Shown: positions 5,653 to 7,941 of the stretch, in pieces
Numbering within the stretch: position 1 is the stretch's first letter
Layout: the number at the start of each line of letters is the position of its first letter
Notes under the pieces: model-generated
Databases searched by the model: none
What the model was told of the DNA's origin: nothing
Seen by the model: only the letters and a program-made list of their open reading frames with translations
NCBI GenBank assembly: GCA_001873515.1
Contig: MNZH01000009.1
Span: forward strand, 1-7,941
Source of the DNA: Parcubacteria group bacterium CG2_30_45_37
GTDB taxonomy: Bacteria > Patescibacteriota > Patescibacteriia > Patescibacteriales > GWC2-42-12
Reading direction: 5' to 3'
Length of the DNA stretch: 7,941 nucleotides
Made by a program: the position numbers and the translations under genes

Positions 5653-5735
5653 AGCTACTACAAGATATGGTTAATTGCCCCAGGTGGCCGCTAAAGCACT
5701 TTTAACTGAACCCCGTGCCAATAGGTGCTTTTTTT
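5653..5735 (+). promoter_or_regulatory. Candidate structured attenuator leader of nrdR-nrdD
   Basis: Two mutually exclusive folds can be drawn. Fold one: UGGUUAA (5668-5674) with UUAACUG (5702-5708), enclosing AGGUG (5682-5686) with CACUU (5697-5701). Fold two is the terminator hairpin 5693-5731, which needs CAC (5697-5699) for its 5' arm. This resembles an antiterminator/terminator switch, but I do not recognise a known riboswitch class. The pairings are short and include G-U pairs, so this is a hypothesis. A promoter-plus-terminator unit of about 83 nt could instead be a small RNA. Confidence 0.35.
5693..5735 (+). terminator. Terminator-like hairpin inside the nrdR leader
   Basis: AAAGCAC (5693-5699) pairs perfectly with GTGCTTT (5725-5731), extendable by U-G and U-A inward (5700-5701 with 5724-5723). 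It leaves a 21-nt loop, and a run of seven T (5729-5735) ends the structure. It lies downstream of the nrd promoter and upstream of nrdR, so it would attenuate that transcript. The large loop makes it weaker than the ftsZ terminator. Confidence 0.55.
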
Positions 5736-5744
5736 GTTGGTTAA

Positions 5745-5773
5745 ATCCCCCTAACCCCCTTTGTTAAAGGGGG
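5745..5773. repeat. Palindromic repeat, CCCCnAA-type, abutting the nrdR start
   Basis: After TCCCCCTAA, arms CCCCCTTT (5755-5762) and AAAGGGGG (5766-5773) make a perfect 8-bp hairpin with loop GTT. It is closely related to the element at 106-137. Its right arm ends 11 nt before the nrdR ATG and is the only purine-rich candidate ribosome site there; in the folded mRNA it would be paired. Confidence 0.75.
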
Positions 5774-5784
5774 CGGCAATAAAT

Positions 5785-6279
5785 ATGCGTTGTCCCGTCT
5801 GCTATTATGAAGATTCAAAAGTAATCGACTCGCGCGTGGCCTCCGACGGCTTGTCCATCAGGCGGCGGCGCGAATGTTTGAAGTGCGGCTTCAGGTTCTC
5901 CACCTATGAAGAAGTGGAAATATTGGACTTAATCGTGGTCAAGCGCGACGGCCGTAAAGAAACCTACACGCGCGAAAAAATCGTTAAAGGGCTAAGGCGG
6001 GCGCTGGAAAAACGGCCCATCACCGAGGACAGCTTTAAAAAGCTGATTAACTCGATTGAGCGCGACTTGCAAATTTTAAGGAAAAATGAGGTAACTTCTG
6101 ACCAGATCGGGCAAATTGTCATGAAAAATCTGAAGCGCGTTGACCAAGTGGCCTATATCCGCTTCGCCTCGGTCTATGAATCATTCAAAGACGCGCATGA
6201 ATTTAGAAGAGAGTTGAATAAATTATTAAAAAGTAAGGGAACTGGATCCCGGGTCAAGCCCGGGATGACAAAGAAGTAA
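5785..6279 (+). CDS. nrdR: Transcriptional repressor NrdR (ribonucleotide reductase regulator)
   Basis: NrdR is a zinc-ribbon/ATP-cone repressor that senses ATP/dATP and shuts down ribonucleotide reductase genes when dATP is high. The 164-residue protein starts with the canonical MRCPVC; Cys3, Cys6, Cys31 and Cys34 form the zinc ribbon with the RRRRECLKCGFRFSTYE block (26-42), and an ATP-cone covers about 49-139. The ATG at 5785 is chosen over an upstream TTG (5761), which would add eight residues encoded by a repeat. The tail from about residue 151 (GTGSRVKPGMTKK at 152-164) is encoded by a palindromic repeat and is unlike normal NrdR ends. The gene is preceded by a NrdR box, implying autoregulation, and nrdD begins 1 nt after its stop. 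Confidence 0.96.
   Translation: MRCPVCYYEDSKVIDSRVASDGLSIRRRRECLKCGFRFSTYEEVEILDLIVVKRDGRKETYTREKIVKGLRRALEKRPITEDSFKKLINSIERDLQILRKNEVTSDQIGQIVMKNLKRVDQVAYIRFASVYESFKDAHEFRRELNKLLKSKGTGSRVKPGMTKK
6242..6270. repeat. Palindromic repeat, GTCAT-type, translated as the NrdR C-terminus
   Basis: Arms ATCCCGGG (6246-6253) and CCCGGGAT (6259-6266) pair perfectly around loop TCAAG; the element ends in ATGACA (GTCAT on the other strand). It is read in frame by nrdR as TGSRVKPGMT, a peptide known to arise when this kind of repeat is translated. It ends 6 nt before the nrdR stop codon. Confidence 0.8.
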
Positions 6280-6280
6280 T

Positions 6281-7941
6281 ATGGAAAATAATTTGACGCA
6301 AATTTTAAAACGTTCCGGCGAAATCGCGCCGTTTGATAAGGAAAAGATTGTTAACGCGATTTACGGGGCCACCGAAGCCGTGGGCAAGGCTGACATGTAT
6401 TTGGCGCAGAAGTTCGCTGACCAGGTGGTGGTGCTGTTAAACGAGAAATTTCATTCAAGAAGCATTCCGGCCGTGGAAGAAGTCCAGGACCTGGTGGAAG
6501 AAATTTTAATCAAGAACCGCCAGATTAAAACCGCCAAAGCTTATATTCTTTACCGCGACCAGCGCGCCAGATTGCGCGAGATGAAGTCCATGATTGATTC
6601 GGACGAGTTGATGGCCGGCTATTTAAACCAAAGCGACTGGCGGGTCAGGGAAAACTCCAACATGAGCTATAGCCTGCAGGGCCTAAATAACCATCTGGCT
6701 TCGGCCATCTCCTCTAATTATTGGCTTAACCAAGTCTATTCGCAAAATATCAGGGAAGCTCACAAAGGCGGGGATTTGCATTTGCACGATTTGCAGCTTT
6801 TGGCCGCTTATTGCGCCGGCTGGGATTTGCGCGAGTTGTTAATCCGCGGCTTCGGCGGCGTGGCCGGCAAAGTTGAGGCCAAGCCGGCCAAGCATCTGCG
6901 CACCGCCCTGGGGCAAATCATTAATTTTTTCTACACTTTGCAGGGCGAGGTGGCCGGCGCCGAAGCTTTCGCCAATTTTGACACTTACCTAGCGCCGTTC
7001 GTGCGCCACGATAATTTAAGCTATAAGGACGTTAAGCAGGCTTTGCAGGAATTTTTATTTAACATCAACGTGCCGACCCGGGTGGGCTTTCAGACGCCCT
7101 TTACCAACATCACCATGGATTTAACGCCCGGCCCGACCACGGGCGAGGAAAACGTGATTATCGGCGGCAAAGTCATGCCGGAAAAATATAAAGATTTTCC
7201 GGCGGAAATGGACATGATTAATCTGGCTTTCGCCGAGTTGATGATGGAGGGCGACGCCAAGGGCCGAGTCTTCACTTTTCCCATCCCGACTTACAATATC
7301 ACCCGCGACTTTAACTGGGAGTCGCCGGTGGCCACTAAAATTTTTGAGATGACGGCCAAATACGGCATTCCTTATTTTTCCAATTTTGTTAATAGCGACA
7401 TGAATCCGGAAGACGCGCGTTCAATGTGCTGCCGCCTGCGGCTGGATAACCGAGAATTAAGAAAGCGCGGCGGCGGACTGTTCGCGGCCAACCCGCTAAC
7501 CGGTTCTATCGGCGTGGTTACCATTAATCTGCCGCGGCTGGGCTATCTTTCCAAAAGCAAAGAGGAGTTTTACGAGCGGTTGGACAATTTAATGCAAGTG
7601 GCTTCGGAAAGCCTGGAGATTAAGCGCGGCCTCCTGGAAGATTTGACGGACAAAGGACTTTATCCTTACGCCAAATATTATTTAAATAACATTAAAGAGC
7701 GCTTCGGCGGCTACTGGAAAAACCATTTTTCCACCATTGGCATTATCGGCATGAATGAGGCTTTATTAAATTTCGCGCCCCTAAGAAAAAGCCTGACCAC
7801 GCCAGAAGGCCGGGAATTCGCTTTGCAGATATTGGATCACCTGAGGAATAAAGTTTTGGATTATCAGGGCAAGACCAATCATTTATACAATTTGGAAGCC
7901 ACGCCGGCCGAAGGCGTGACCAGACGCCTGTCGCGGATTGA
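6281..7941 (+). CDS. nrdD: Anaerobic (class III) ribonucleoside-triphosphate reductase, partial at 3' end
   Basis: NrdD is the oxygen-sensitive glycyl-radical enzyme that reduces NTPs to dNTPs; it needs the radical-SAM activase NrdG, expected beyond the window. The frame is open for 553 codons from the ATG at 6281 to the edge. An N-terminal ATP-cone for allosteric control covers about 5-98. The catalytic barrel follows, with RVRENSNMSYS (121-131), GGDLHLHDL (163-171), AAYCAGWDL (175-183, Cys178) and SMCCRLRLD (381-389, Cys383/Cys384, the region of the thiyl-radical cysteine). The last visible motif is YNLEATPAEGVTRRLSRID, typical of the family. The C-terminal part with the glycyl-radical site and zinc cysteines (roughly 100-150 residues) is missing because the window ends. 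It is co-transcribed with nrdR, 1 nt apart; only a weak AAAGAAG precedes the start. Confidence 0.96.
   Translation, partial: MENNLTQILKRSGEIAPFDKEKIVNAIYGATEAVGKADMYLAQKFADQVVVLLNEKFHSRSIPAVEEVQDLVEEILIKNRQIKTAKAYILYRDQRARLREMKSMIDSDELMAGYLNQSDWRVRENSNMSYSLQGLNNHLASAISSNYWLNQVYSQNIREAHKGGDLHLHDLQLLAAYCAGWDLRELLIRGFGGVAGKVEAKPAKHLRTALGQIINFFYTLQGEVAGAEAFANFDTYLAPFVRHDNLSYKDVKQALQEFLFNINVPTRVGFQTPFTNITMDLTPGPTTGEENVIIGGKVMPEKYKDFPAEMDMINLAFAELMMEGDAKGRVFTFPIPTYNITRDFNWESPVATKIFEMTAKYGIPYFSNFVNSDMNPEDARSMCCRLRLDNRELRKRGGGLFAANPLTGSIGVVTINLPRLGYLSKSKEEFYERLDNLMQVASESLEIKRGLLEDLTDKGLYPYAKYYLNNIKERFGGYWKNHFSTIGIIGMNEALLNFAPLRKSLTTPEGREFALQILDHLRNKVLDYQGKTNHLYNLEATPAEGVTRRLSRI

Larger units (their letters stand above)
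5473..5784 (+). other. 312-bp regulatory intergenic region between ywbE and nrdR
   Basis: No coding region is supported here. In order it holds a CCCCnAA-type palindromic repeat (5476-5510), two overlapping DnaA-box-like 9-mers (5514-5530), an AT-rich tract (about 5549-5600), a strong promoter whose spacer is a NrdR box (5619-5646), a leader with a terminator-like hairpin (5653-5735) and a second CCCCnAA repeat (5745-5773) next to the nrdR start. In a window where most genes are separated by fewer than 130 nt, this spacing marks it as a control region. Confidence 0.8.

Noticed and set aside
5641..5690. TATAAT followed by AGATATGG recalls the purine/2'-dG riboswitch core, which would fit a ribonucleotide reductase gene.
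   Set aside because: The conserved J2/3 segment GTTTCTACC and the closing P1/P3 features are absent, and TATAAT is better explained as the -10.
5682..5735. AGGTGGCCGC followed by a terminator resembles the T-box leader sequence AGGGTGGNACCGCG.
   Set aside because: The central N-A is missing and only about 30 nt lie between the predicted transcription start and this motif, leaving no room for a Stem I and specifier loop.
5761..5784. Upstream TTG start for nrdR giving eight extra residues.
   Set aside because: The added codons come from the palindromic repeat, and NrdR proteins almost always start MxCPxC, matching the ATG at 5785.
106..6270. CRISPR array suggested by several short palindromic repeats.
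   Set aside because: The elements are of different sequence, irregularly spaced by up to kilobases, and no cas genes are present.

Overview
The window looks like a chromosomal stretch of a Patescibacteria (Candidate Phyla Radiation) genome, most like the Parcubacteria-type lineages. This is an inference from gene content and style. It rests on tandem small membrane proteins carrying calcium-binding thrombospondin type 3 (TSP3) repeats, a compact ybeY-dgkA-ftsA-ftsZ block, a YwbE protein, a class III ribonucleotide reductase operon, very short intergenic gaps, and an almost complete lack of strong Shine-Dalgarno sequences. TGA ends several genes (the second TSP3 gene, ybeY, ywbE), so the genetic code is the standard bacterial one, not the TGA=Gly code of Gracilibacteria/Absconditabacteria.

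Layout, all genes on the + strand. (1) 68-1746: two neighbouring single-pass membrane proteins with TSP3 repeats; the second has an extra C-terminal domain. (2) 1748-2559: ybeY (rRNA maturation endonuclease family) and dgkA (diacylglycerol/undecaprenol kinase), tightly coupled. (3) 2585-5147: ftsA and ftsZ, the core of the division ring, each with its own plausible promoter, followed by an intrinsic terminator at 5201-5227. (4) 5278-5472: ywbE, a small conserved protein of unknown role. (5) 5473-5784: a regulatory intergenic region. (6) 5785-7941: nrdR and nrdD, a repressor and the anaerobic ribonucleotide reductase it should control; nrdD runs off the right edge.

The most interesting part is 5473-5784. 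A near-consensus NrdR box exactly fills the 16-bp spacer of a strong promoter (TTGACT-N16-TATAAT). The transcript then meets a terminator-like hairpin with a T7 tract before nrdR, and a competing upstream fold can be drawn. This suggests two-layer control of nrdR-nrdD: repression by NrdR at initiation, plus attenuation or a riboswitch in the leader. Two overlapping DnaA-box-like sequences lie about 90 bp upstream of the promoter.

The second theme is six short palindromic dispersed-repeat-like elements in under 8 kb. They fall into two architectures: GTCAT-hairpin-type (20-56, 5158-5185, 6242-6270) and CCCCnAA-hairpin-type (106-137, 5476-5510, 5745-5773). Two of them are translated in frame, one in the linker of the first TSP3 protein and one as the C-terminal tail of NrdR. 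One supplies the only G-rich sequence in front of nrdR. No wholly new gene system is evident; the novelty candidates are regulatory and repeat-related.
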